This document shows positions 8,449-16,361 of a stretch of DNA of 60,116 bases, in pieces. The notes beneath the pieces were generated by a model. The model saw only the letters and a list, made by a program, of their open reading frames with translations, did not search any database and was not told where the DNA came from. The DNA lies in assembly GCA_021151525.1 (NCBI GenBank), contig JAGKXD010000012.1, positions 1 through 60,116 on the forward strand, in the 5' to 3' direction. The position numbers and the translations under genes were made by a program. Origin of the DNA: Cellvibrionaceae bacterium. Its GTDB lineage: Bacteria; Pseudomonadota; Gammaproteobacteria; Pseudomonadales; Cellvibrionaceae. The first letter of the stretch is position 1. Each line of letters opens with the position of its first letter.

Positions 8449-9429
8449 ATGCAATATATCGCTACGAGAAATTCTGGTGCTGCCGATGTGCTTTTTATTA
8501 CAAACGCAGAAAAACCACAGCCTAAATCAGACGAAGTCTTAATCCGCGTTCACGCGGCCGGCATTAATCGCCCCGATATTTTGCAGCGCCAAGGATTGTA
8601 TCCTGCGCCTGCCGATGCATCACTTATTTTAGGTTTAGAAGTCGCAGGTGAAATTGCCGACATCGGTAAAGATGTAACAGATTGGAAAATCGGCGATAAA
8701 GTGTGTGCGTTAGTAAATGGCGGTGGTTACGCCGAATATGCGGTTGCTCCTGCCGCACAATGTTTACCTATTCCCACAAATTTTTCATTCGTACAAGCCG
8801 CTGCGCTGCCGGAAACATTTTTCACTGTATGGCATAACCTGTTTCAACGCGCCCAATTAAAATCTGGCGAAATTCTATTAGTTCACGGCGGCACCAGCGG
8901 CATAGGTACAACCGCGATTCAATTGGCAATTGCCTTCGGCGTAAAAGTATTTGCAACTGCAGGTTCGCAAGAAAAATGTAAGGCAATTGAATCGCTTGGC
9001 GCTCTTGCAATTAATTATCGCGAACAAGATTTTGTTGCCGAAGTAAAAGCGCAAACCCAAGGGCAGGGCGTTAATGTTATTTTGGATATGGTTGGTGGGG
9101 ATTATATACAACGGAATTTTTCTGCTGCTGCTAAAGATGGTCGCATAGTTAATATCGCGTTCTTAAACGGTAGTAAAACAGAGTTGGATTTAATGCCCGT
9201 CATGCTTAAACGTTTAACACTCACTGGCTCAACGCTGCGTGCACAATTGCCACCAATAAAAGCTGGTATAGCGCAAGAATTAAAACAACACGTGTGGCCT
9301 TTGTTGGATAATCAAAAAATAAAACCCATTATAGATTCTGTGTTTTCATTCAGTGATGCTGCAAAGGCTCATGAGCGAATGGAATCGAGTCAACATATTG
9401 GGAAAATAATACTGGATTTGAATCTATGA
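8449..9429 (+). CDS. NAD(P)H-quinone oxidoreductase, zinc-free MDR (PIG3-like)
   Basis: A 326-residue medium-chain dehydrogenase/reductase lacking the zinc-ligand pattern of alcohol dehydrogenases. The N-terminal GroES-like domain (about 1-120) contains GINRPDILQRQGLYP, typical of PIG3-type quinone oxidoreductases. The Rossmann dinucleotide motif is VHGGTSGIG (145-153). Likely reaction: NAD(P)H-dependent reduction of quinones or reactive enones. Its stop overlaps the start of the CoA-transferase gene in an ATGA, so the two are translationally coupled and may act in one acyl-CoA or detoxification route, which is an inference. Confidence 0.88.
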   Translation: MQYIATRNSGAADVLFITNAEKPQPKSDEVLIRVHAAGINRPDILQRQGLYPAPADASLILGLEVAGEIADIGKDVTDWKIGDKVCALVNGGGYAEYAVAPAAQCLPIPTNFSFVQAAALPETFFTVWHNLFQRAQLKSGEILLVHGGTSGIGTTAIQLAIAFGVKVFATAGSQEKCKAIESLGALAINYREQDFVAEVKAQTQGQGVNVILDMVGGDYIQRNFSAAAKDGRIVNIAFLNGSKTELDLMPVMLKRLTLTGSTLRAQLPPIKAGIAQELKQHVWPLLDNQKIKPIIDSVFSFSDAAKAHERMESSQHIGKIILDLNL

Positions 9430-10625
9430 AAAATTCTCGTCGCCCGCTAGATGGCATTCGTGTGATTGAAATTGGTCAGTTGTTAGCGGGGCCTTTTGCA
9501 GGTTGTATGCTCGCCTATTTCGGTGCAGAGGTTATTAAAATCGAACCACCTGAAGGCGACCCGATTCGTGGTTGGCGTGTGTTGGAAAATGGTACATCCC
9601 ATTGGTGGCGCAGTATTGGCCGCAATAAAAAAAGTATCACGCTCGATTTAAAAAAATCAGAAGGCCAACAAATTGCACGACAATTAATTGATTCTGCAGA
9701 TGTAGTGATTGAAAATTTTCGTCCCGGTGTGATGGAAGGCTGGGGCTTAGGGCCAGATGAAATTAAAAAATCCAATCCCAAATTAATTTATGCACGCATT
9801 TCTGGTTACGGGCAAACCGGACCTTACGCCAGCAAACCGGGGTTTGCTTCTGTGTGCGAAGGTATGAGCGGCTTTCGTTACGTTAATGGCTTTGCCGATC
9901 AAGCCCCTGTGCGCCCAAATTTAAGTATTGGCGATACTATTTCGGGTATTCACGCAGCGCTTGGAATTGCATTGGCATTGCTTGAGTGCGAAAGAAATAG
10001 CGATGGCGAAGGGCAGGTTGTTGATGTTGCACTTTACGAATCTATGTTTAATCTAATGGAAGCCGTGGTGCCGGAATTTTCGGGAGCAGGTGTTATTCGC
10101 CAACCGTCCGGCACTACCGTTACGGGTATTGTCCCCACGAATACTTATCGCTGCAAAAACAGAAAATACGTAGTGATTGGTGGTAACGGTGATTCCATTT
10201 TTCAGCGCTTAATGGAAACGGCTGGTCATCCTGAAATGGCGAGTGATCCGCGTATGAGTAACAACGCTGGCCGCGTTATTCACGAAGCTGAAATTGATCA
10301 TGCACTGGCGACTTGGTGCTTAAGTAAAGACTCAGAAGAAATTTTGGAACTGCTTGATAAAGCGCGCGTACCAGCAGGGCCGATTTATAATGTGGAAGAT
10401 ATGTTTGCTGATCCGCATTTTAATGCGCGTGGAATGTTTGAGCAGGTGGAGATTAATGGTAAGCCGTTGAAGATTCCGGCGATATTGCCGAAGCTTTCGG
10501 AGACTCCTGGTAGGACTGATTGGCCTGGTGGCGAGGTGGGGAGTCATACGCAGGAAATTTTGGCGAGTGTTTTGAATTTGAAAGAAGATGAGATTGTTCG
10601 GTTGAAAGAGCAGGGTGTGATTTAG
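9426..10625 (+). CDS. CaiB/BaiF family III CoA transferase
   Basis: A 399-residue class III CoA transferase, which moves CoA between carboxylic acids through an enzyme-bound aspartyl-CoA anhydride. The N-terminus DGIRVIEIGQLLAGPFAG and the IKIEPPEGDPIR segment are family hallmarks. The catalytic Asp is most likely Asp170 in LSIGDTISG. C-terminal features include RVPAGPIYNVEDMFADPHF. The physiological acid cannot be told from sequence: formyl-CoA, carnitine, succinyl and mesaconyl transferases share this fold. The four-base overlap with the preceding oxidoreductase suggests a joint pathway. Confidence 0.9.
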   Translation: MKNSRRPLDGIRVIEIGQLLAGPFAGCMLAYFGAEVIKIEPPEGDPIRGWRVLENGTSHWWRSIGRNKKSITLDLKKSEGQQIARQLIDSADVVIENFRPGVMEGWGLGPDEIKKSNPKLIYARISGYGQTGPYASKPGFASVCEGMSGFRYVNGFADQAPVRPNLSIGDTISGIHAALGIALALLECERNSDGEGQVVDVALYESMFNLMEAVVPEFSGAGVIRQPSGTTVTGIVPTNTYRCKNRKYVVIGGNGDSIFQRLMETAGHPEMASDPRMSNNAGRVIHEAEIDHALATWCLSKDSEEILELLDKARVPAGPIYNVEDMFADPHFNARGMFEQVEINGKPLKIPAILPKLSETPGRTDWPGGEVGSHTQEILASVLNLKEDEIVRLKEQGVI

Positions 10626-10685
10626 TTATTTGGTTTCCTTTGTGTAATTGTTTTGCCAAAGGCGAAAAAATTAAAGAGAAAAAAT

Positions 10686-10931
10686 ATGAATTTAAAACCT
10701 GGCCTATACCGCCACTACAAAGGCAACGACTACTACGTCTTCCAAGTTGCCCACCACAGTGAAACCCGCGAGGCGCTTGTTGTTTACCAATGCCTTTACG
10801 GCGATTACTCCTGGTGGGTTCGCCCACTGACAATGTTTACCGAAACCGTAGAAATTAGCGGCGAAATAATTCCGCGTTTCGCATTCGTGAAAGAAATCGG
10901 TGCAGATGAAGCTGCACAAATGAATAGATAG
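10686..10931 (+). CDS. DUF1653 family small protein
   Basis: An 81-residue protein of the DUF1653 family, recognised by LKPGLYRHYKGNDYYVFQVAHHSET and the aromatic YGDYSWWVRPLTMF block. Function is unknown. The frame is open from 10653, but the ATG at 10686 is preferred because AAGAGA lies eight bases upstream and the family usually starts close to the PGxYRHYKG motif. It ends 16 bases before tadA on the same strand, suggesting an operon. Confidence 0.85.
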   Translation: MNLKPGLYRHYKGNDYYVFQVAHHSETREALVVYQCLYGDYSWWVRPLTMFTETVEISGEIIPRFAFVKEIGADEAAQMNR

Positions 10932-10947
10932 AAATACAGAGAATTCA

Positions 10948-11445
10948 ATGACAGACTCGCAGCAACTGAATGACGAAAAATATATGCGCCGTGCGATTGA
11001 GTTAGCGCAGCAGGGCGAGCAGTTGGGAGAGGTTCCAGTAGGTGCAGTCATTGTTTGTGGCGATGAAATTATCGGTGAAGGTTTTAATCAACCCATTACC
11101 AGCCATGATCCAACTGCACATGCTGAAGTTGTTGCCTTGCGTTTGGCTGCTCAGAACATCCAGAATTATCGTGTAATAGATTCCACGCTTTACGTCACTC
11201 TTGAACCATGCACCATGTGCGTTGGGGCTTTGATACATGCACGCATTACTCGCTTAGTGTTCGGTACAACTGAGCCTAAAGCGGGTGTTGTAGTGAGCCG
11301 GGCGCAATTAATTGATTCCAATTATTTTAATCATCGCATTGCAGTGCAGGGCGGTGTGTTAGCGGAAGCTTGTCAGCATCAATTGAGCGATTTTTTTCGG
11401 CGCAGACGCGAAGAGCTTAAGCAGCAAAAAAATCAGCCAGAGTAA
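10948..11445 (+). CDS. tadA: tRNA-specific adenosine deaminase TadA
   Basis: Deaminates the wobble adenosine of tRNA-Arg(ACG) to inosine; essential in most bacteria. The 165-residue protein shows the deaminase zinc site: HAE (58-60, with Glu60 as proton shuttle) and PCTMC (87-91). Other TadA-like traits are VPVGAVIV and the ARITRLVFGTTEPKAG segment. It follows the DUF1653 gene and ends at a strong terminator. TadA near mltF and purL matches the Pseudomonas order. Confidence 0.95.
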   Translation: MTDSQQLNDEKYMRRAIELAQQGEQLGEVPVGAVIVCGDEIIGEGFNQPITSHDPTAHAEVVALRLAAQNIQNYRVIDSTLYVTLEPCTMCVGALIHARITRLVFGTTEPKAGVVVSRAQLIDSNYFNHRIAVQGGVLAEACQHQLSDFFRRRREELKQQKNQPE

Positions 11446-11457
11446 TTTTATTCAAAA

Positions 11458-11491
11458 CAAAAAAACGATGCGTATGAGCATCGTTTTTTTG
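11458..11491. terminator. Bidirectional terminator between tadA and the GH9 gene
   Basis: AAAAACGATGC and GCATCGTTTTTTT form an A/T-flanked hairpin with a GTATGA loop, 13 bases after the tadA stop and 18 bases after the convergent GH9 stop. The A run on one side and T run on the other allow use from both strands. Confidence 0.85.
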
Positions 11492-11508
11492 TTTGTTATC
11501 TAGATGCT

Positions 11509-13998
11509 TTATTCCTTTAACAAATCTTGCACGGCATTTACCAAGAAAATATAAATCGCCGCTTCGTCCACTACGTACTCATTTTCACCCCAAAAGAATG
11601 GCCAATCCTCGTGGTTTTCTGGATAGTCTGGTTTCAACACCAAAACACCGGGTACAACGCCGCCCGGAATGGATGTGAAATCTGCGCGATTCATTCCATA
11701 AGCAACCTCTTTAGCATGGGTACCTACATTCGAGACAAATGAAAGATTATGTGCGGGGTGGGTGCCGTACAGATAGTTCAATCCTTTAAACACCGACTCT
11801 CTACTCACTAAATCAGGGAAGGCTTTGTGAATGTAATAGTTGTTAATTGCACTGCGAATAACCCAACCGTTTCCGGCCCAGCCAGCCTCGGTAATGGTGA
11901 CGCCAAATGGGTTTTTGGACTCAATGGCTGGAATTGCTTTTTGATATGCTTCAGCAAGTTTGCGCATCTTTCCTGCAAATTCTTTCGGCATATAAGGCAT
12001 TGCACGCAGCAACCAAGACGCACGCATTGCAAAATCTTTTTGTATAGATGGGAGCAATTGATCAATCGCTTGTGCATATTTTTTATCGCCGGTTGCAATC
12101 AACAGCTCAGTTGCTGCTTTTAATTTTTCATCCTCTAACTTTCCGCCCGTTGTATTGCCGTGTTTAAACATATCTGGCTTGGCTTTAGCAGCTTCTTCAT
12201 CCCATACTTTTTTGGCCGTTGTAATACACTCTGTGGCGAGTGAATCGTTGTAGCCTTTAAGTGCACGACTTGCGGCAGCCAAAGCGGCGATGGAACCGTA
12301 GTTCAGTGGAGTAGATCTGCTGGTAAATGCCCAGCGATCATCAAAGGTTCCACTTTTAAAACCATCGGATTCGCCGTCTTGTTTTTTTGCATCGTAAATT
12401 AAATTATCGGTTTTGGTGATGGCATCGCCCAAGTGCGTGTATTGCTCAATATGGGCTTCAACAATACCGGGAATTGCATGGCCAACGGCGCGGTGTTGCG
12501 CAATTAAGGCGAGAGTGCCGTGTTCGATTTGTTGTAATAAATCGGGTTTACCATCCGCCACATGGAGATCGACTAAACGTTTGTTGTAATCAACAGTAGT
12601 CACATCGCGTTTGAGGCCAAAACGTTCCCAGGTGGCTACTAAATTCATCACTACATCGTAATGCGTTTGTGTGCGTATATCGAAATCGCCTGCGTCAAAC
12701 CAGCCCCCAATATTTAACCCGGGAATGTGTTCGCCGGGTTTGTAAGGTGTGTCTGTGGTTGGGCCTTGTGCATAGAGATCGAAGTGTTCGTGATTAACCG
12801 GTGCTTGTAATGCATCGTCGAGATGCGACGCACCATGCCAAACGCGGTAGGCTTCGTTAATCAGCATGTGATCCATTTGAATAGGTAAATACATATCCAA
12901 ACTAGGTTGCCACGCACTTGCATAAACATCTTTAGCGATGCGGAAAGGCTCGGTTTTTTGTTCGCCATAAGCAATGCGATAAAGACCTTCTTCTTGTACT
13001 TTACTGAAATCAAATTGGCGATATTCGTAGCGTAAATATTTGCCCCAGTTGTTGAGATTTTTTTCTAGCACTAGGTTTTCTGTTCCATCTGCAGCGATTT
13101 TAAATAATTTGGCAGGTGGATTAGTTTTGTCGTTCTTGTCCAGCTCAATAACAGCAACTTTTTCTTGCGCTGGGTGGTAGCCAACTTGCGAATGCGCAAT
13201 CATAGGTTCTCGCACCCAGTCTTTTAAGGTATCTGCATTTAATTGCCATTCGATAACTGTACCGCTTTTACCCGCGGGAATTTTGCTGCGTACCACAAAC
13301 CAACCGTTCTGGGCTTTGCTGCGGCCATCATAAAGCTCAAGTAAATTTGAATTGGATTCAATGCTGACTCTGCGTTCGGTATTGTTAGGCGCTAGCACCA
13401 AATGTTTACCGCTTGCTAAGAGTGTAGGCTCAATGCTGTTGTTAATTTCTTTTGCGCCGCCGGGATAAACCGGGAATATGCCGGTGGTGTTGTCCATCAT
13501 AAAGGCTTGATGGAAATAAGCGGCGGGTAAAAATTCCAAATTAAAACCGGCTTTTCCTTCTAATGAAGCTGGCAATGGTTTGGGCAGATTAACAGCTATG
13601 TGGACACCGTTTTGGTTTTTGGTCACTTTAATTGAGAAATCAAAGTTGTCATTGGGGTAACGCATAAAGGCTTCAATCGATTGTTCTGCGCGATTGATTT
13701 TGCGTTCTTTAAATTGCGGAATCATATCCCACTGTTCTGGCGTTGCATTTAAACGTATATCGCCGTTAGTGGCTGTGCGTACACCGTGATGAATTAATTC
13801 AATGCCGCTGGTTTTGGAATCGCTAAAAAGTCCATCGTACCAGTTACTAAACACCATCAAGTTTAAGCCGGGCGTTTCAAAATAATCTTTTTCATTCAAG
13901 ACGAGCTTGCTCGAATCAGACCAACCAGATTGGGGTAGTAAAAATGCGACCGAGAAAAAGGTGGCAAAGAGGTGCAGACGAGTAGGACGACTAAGCAT
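11509..13998 (-). CDS. Glycoside hydrolase family 9 enzyme (cellulase type) with long N-terminal module
   Basis: Inverting beta-glycanase of family GH9. Numbering from the upstream ATG at 14010: signal peptide (about 5-31), a module of about 220 residues I do not recognise (40-262), the Ig-like CelD_N domain (about 267-360, EPMIAHSQVGYHP), and the GH9 (alpha/alpha)6 barrel to the end. The base motif DAGD is at 439-442 and the acid is in GENEYVVDEAA near the C-terminus (Glu809-Glu816). I chose the second ATG (13998), giving 829 residues, because GGGGAG lies just before it and the first ATG has no ribosome site. There is no CBM or dockerin. Endoglucanase, cellobiohydrolase, beta-glucosidase and exo-glucosaminidase activities all occur in GH9, so the exact substrate is open. 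Confidence 0.9.
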   Translation of the reverse strand: MLSRPTRLHLFATFFSVAFLLPQSGWSDSSKLVLNEKDYFETPGLNLMVFSNWYDGLFSDSKTSGIELIHHGVRTATNGDIRLNATPEQWDMIPQFKERKINRAEQSIEAFMRYPNDNFDFSIKVTKNQNGVHIAVNLPKPLPASLEGKAGFNLEFLPAAYFHQAFMMDNTTGIFPVYPGGAKEINNSIEPTLLASGKHLVLAPNNTERRVSIESNSNLLELYDGRSKAQNGWFVVRSKIPAGKSGTVIEWQLNADTLKDWVREPMIAHSQVGYHPAQEKVAVIELDKNDKTNPPAKLFKIAADGTENLVLEKNLNNWGKYLRYEYRQFDFSKVQEEGLYRIAYGEQKTEPFRIAKDVYASAWQPSLDMYLPIQMDHMLINEAYRVWHGASHLDDALQAPVNHEHFDLYAQGPTTDTPYKPGEHIPGLNIGGWFDAGDFDIRTQTHYDVVMNLVATWERFGLKRDVTTVDYNKRLVDLHVADGKPDLLQQIEHGTLALIAQHRAVGHAIPGIVEAHIEQYTHLGDAITKTDNLIYDAKKQDGESDGFKSGTFDDRWAFTSRSTPLNYGSIAALAAASRALKGYNDSLATECITTAKKVWDEEAAKAKPDMFKHGNTTGGKLEDEKLKAATELLIATGDKKYAQAIDQLLPSIQKDFAMRASWLLRAMPYMPKEFAGKMRKLAEAYQKAIPAIESKNPFGVTITEAGWAGNGWVIRSAINNYYIHKAFPDLVSRESVFKGLNYLYGTHPAHNLSFVSNVGTHAKEVAYGMNRADFTSIPGGVVPGVLVLKPDYPENHEDWPFFWGENEYVVDEAAIYIFLVNAVQDLLKE

Positions 13999-14150
13999 GT
14001 GACTCCCCATATAGTTATTAAAAGTTACTTATAGTCTATGTGATTATAAGGTTTATGGGGTACAGCTTTTACAAAAAATAACGACTTGTGCACTAGTCGG
14101 GTTTTATATGATTTTTTAGTGAAGTGATTTATATCGTGCGTGAAAACAAA

Positions 14151-14175
14151 AATGCCGCAACAAAGGTGCGGCATT
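14151..14175 (-). terminator. Terminator after mltF
   Basis: On the minus strand AATGCCGCA and TGCGGCATT form a nine-base-pair stem followed by TTTTGTTTT. It begins 27 bases after the mltF stop. Confidence 0.75.
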
Positions 14176-14201
14176 TAGAGGTTTGAATTAAGCTCGTCGA
14201 A

Positions 14202-15734
14202 TTACAAAAACGACAGCGATGAGGCACTGCTTAAACGCAGTTGGTTAAGCTTTTCCAGGGCGCTTTTGGTCTGAGCTGTATCGGTAAAGTTCAGTTCATC
14301 GCCGGTATTACTGGTAGCAATACGCAGTTGTTGTTGCGACTCTTTAAAGGCGAGAATTTTTTGGTAATTCAACACGTTCTTCACGAAGGTAACTGGCTCC
14401 CAGCCGCGAGAGTAACCAAAGGTTGCTTTGGAGTAATACTCTTGTTTGGCAAGCAGTGGAAATGTTTTGCTTACGTCTTGCCAGCTATTTGGATTGCCCT
14501 TGAGGCGGCGAGTCAAAGCGCGGGCATCATCTAAATGGCCAATGCCTTGGTTGTAGGCGGCGAGTGTCATATAAAGGCGGTCATCGCCCTCAATGCTTGT
14601 GGGTAGCGTATCTAGTAAATAGCGAAGGTATTTAGCGCCACCTTGAATGCTTTGCTTGGGATCATCCAGATTTTTAACGCCCAACTCTTTTGCAGTATCG
14701 GGAGTCAACATCATAAATCCACGTACACCCGTAGGTGATTGCGCATTGGGAATCCATTGCGATTCTTGATAGCCAACGGCTGCTACTAATTGCCAATCTA
14801 AATTGTATTGAGCTGCTGCTGCTTTAATGCTGTCGGCCCAACGCGGGAAGCGTTTGTCAAAGCGCTGGCTGAACATCAAGGCGTCATCGGTATTCACTTC
14901 AATATATTGCTCAAAAAAGTGCGATGAGATCTTCGCCAAATCACCGTTCGCTTTCACTTTGGCAAGGTATTTTTGCGCAGCATCATAAAGGCTGTTATCG
15001 CGTGAAGGCTTAAAGGCCCATGACAAGGGTTGGGCAGCATTTACGTTGAAGGCAACCTGAGTGTGAGGGTATGAGTAGCGATGAATATCAAAGATCGCCG
15101 AATCAACAACGGCATAGTCAGCATGACCGCGTTCAACCATTTCCAACAGATCGGTCATCTCAACGTTCTCTACCAACTCCCATTGAACATCTGGAAGTGA
15201 TTGCTGCAGATCTTGCAGAGGAACGGGAATAGACGCTTTGTTGACGACCAGTACGCGTTTGCCAGAGAGTTCTTTAACGCTGGCAGGTGCGGTTTGAGTG
15301 CTGTTGTAAACCAGCTCTAGGTTCAGCTCCATAAAAGCGGCGCTATAGCGATAGTGCTGTTTGGTTGTGTGTGCGTTAATAACGCTCGGACTAGCCAAAT
15401 CGAATTGCGTCTTGTCAGCGTTTTCCATCAACTCGGCAGTAGGAGCCTCATCTTTGATAACCAGCTTTACGCCCAACTCATCGGCAAAACCTTTGAGCAG
15501 AGTGTATTCGAAGCCTGTAGTACCCTCGGGGCCTTGATAGTGGCTGATGGGGCCATTGTGTGACAACACGCGCAGTTCACCTGCGGTACGCACTTGTTCC
15601 AGTTTACTGGCAGGAGCGCTGCGAACTAAGAGGGCAGCACAACAAATCAATAATGTGGCAATCAGAAAATTTGAAATGGAAAATCGTTTTACAGCAGTAC
15701 GCTTGCGGCTTTCCATGATATTTAATCCGGCCAT
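14202..15734 (-). CDS. mltF: Membrane-bound lytic murein transglycosylase F
   Basis: Cleaves the glycan strands of peptidoglycan to give 1,6-anhydromuropeptides, at the outer membrane. The 510-residue protein has an N-terminal hydrophobic segment (about 22-40), a periplasmic solute-binding-protein-3-like domain (about 48-285) and a C-terminal SLT domain (about 300-480). The catalytic Glu is in YQESQW, followed by SPTGVRGFMMLT, the classic SLT signature, and LAAYNQGIGHLDDAR. The start at 15734 has CGGAG nine bases upstream. It is divergent from purL, an order shared with Pseudomonas. The export signal is longer than in E. coli MltF. Confidence 0.93.
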   Translation of the reverse strand: MAGLNIMESRKRTAVKRFSISNFLIATLLICCAALLVRSAPASKLEQVRTAGELRVLSHNGPISHYQGPEGTTGFEYTLLKGFADELGVKLVIKDEAPTAELMENADKTQFDLASPSVINAHTTKQHYRYSAAFMELNLELVYNSTQTAPASVKELSGKRVLVVNKASIPVPLQDLQQSLPDVQWELVENVEMTDLLEMVERGHADYAVVDSAIFDIHRYSYPHTQVAFNVNAAQPLSWAFKPSRDNSLYDAAQKYLAKVKANGDLAKISSHFFEQYIEVNTDDALMFSQRFDKRFPRWADSIKAAAAQYNLDWQLVAAVGYQESQWIPNAQSPTGVRGFMMLTPDTAKELGVKNLDDPKQSIQGGAKYLRYLLDTLPTSIEGDDRLYMTLAAYNQGIGHLDDARALTRRLKGNPNSWQDVSKTFPLLAKQEYYSKATFGYSRGWEPVTFVKNVLNYQKILAFKESQQQLRIATSNTGDELNFTDTAQTKSALEKLNQLRLSSASSLSFL

Positions 15735-16361
15735 ATAGGGTGTCTCCGGTGTTTGAATTGCATCGCCCGAAAGGGAAATAACTTCGTATATGCACTCATG
15801 CCGAATCTAATCCATTACTGACCCGTGCAACATGGAGGCCATGGTAAAGCCATAGAACACCCCTGCATAGCTTGTTTTCTGAGCAAAACTGGGGTAGGCA
15901 CTTGGGTGTTAAATAGTCAAAAATAAGAAAAAATCTTTATAAACAGATACTTATGAAAGTCGCTTAGCGTCAATCGTCACCTTAAAAAAAGTGAAAAAAA
16001 TTTGCTTTTTTGTCGATTTATGCGTCATTTTGGGCGTGATTTTCTCCTTAAAAACCCTGTTTTTTTAGATTTTTTTGTAAAAAACCGTGAAAAAATTGCA
16101 CAAAAATAAGCCATTCATCGGAAAATGTGGGTGTTTATGGTCCGGATTGGTGAGCGATTTGGGGTGATGTAGGCCAAAGCGATGGTTTGGTGTTCATCCG
16201 TTTCTCGCGCGTCTATCGTATGAAAGATAAAGTAAGCCAAATAAGCTTTGGCCAAAAGTATCTGTGATATCAATTCCGGCCAGCAGATAAATCCAGTACA
16301 ATGCGCGCCTCGTTAATTCACTGCTTTATCCACACCCCTGACGCTTGAGGCTCAAATCACT
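15735..16361. other. 627-base divergent region mltF / purL, rich in phased A/T tracts
   Basis: No open frame here looks real. Between 15984 and 16106 eleven A or T tracts of 4-7 bases recur every 10-12 bases, the pattern of intrinsically bent DNA. An inverted repeat GGCCAAAGC (16172-16180) and GCTTTGGCC (16245-16253) lies nearer purL. I saw no riboswitch or tRNA. Confidence 0.5.
16274..16302 (+). promoter_or_regulatory. Candidate sigma-70 promoter for purL
   Basis: TTCCGG (16274-16279) and TACAAT (16297-16302) are 17 bases apart, about 60 bases before the purL start. The -10 is good and the -35 weak. I could not find a PurR-type operator nearby. Confidence 0.3.
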
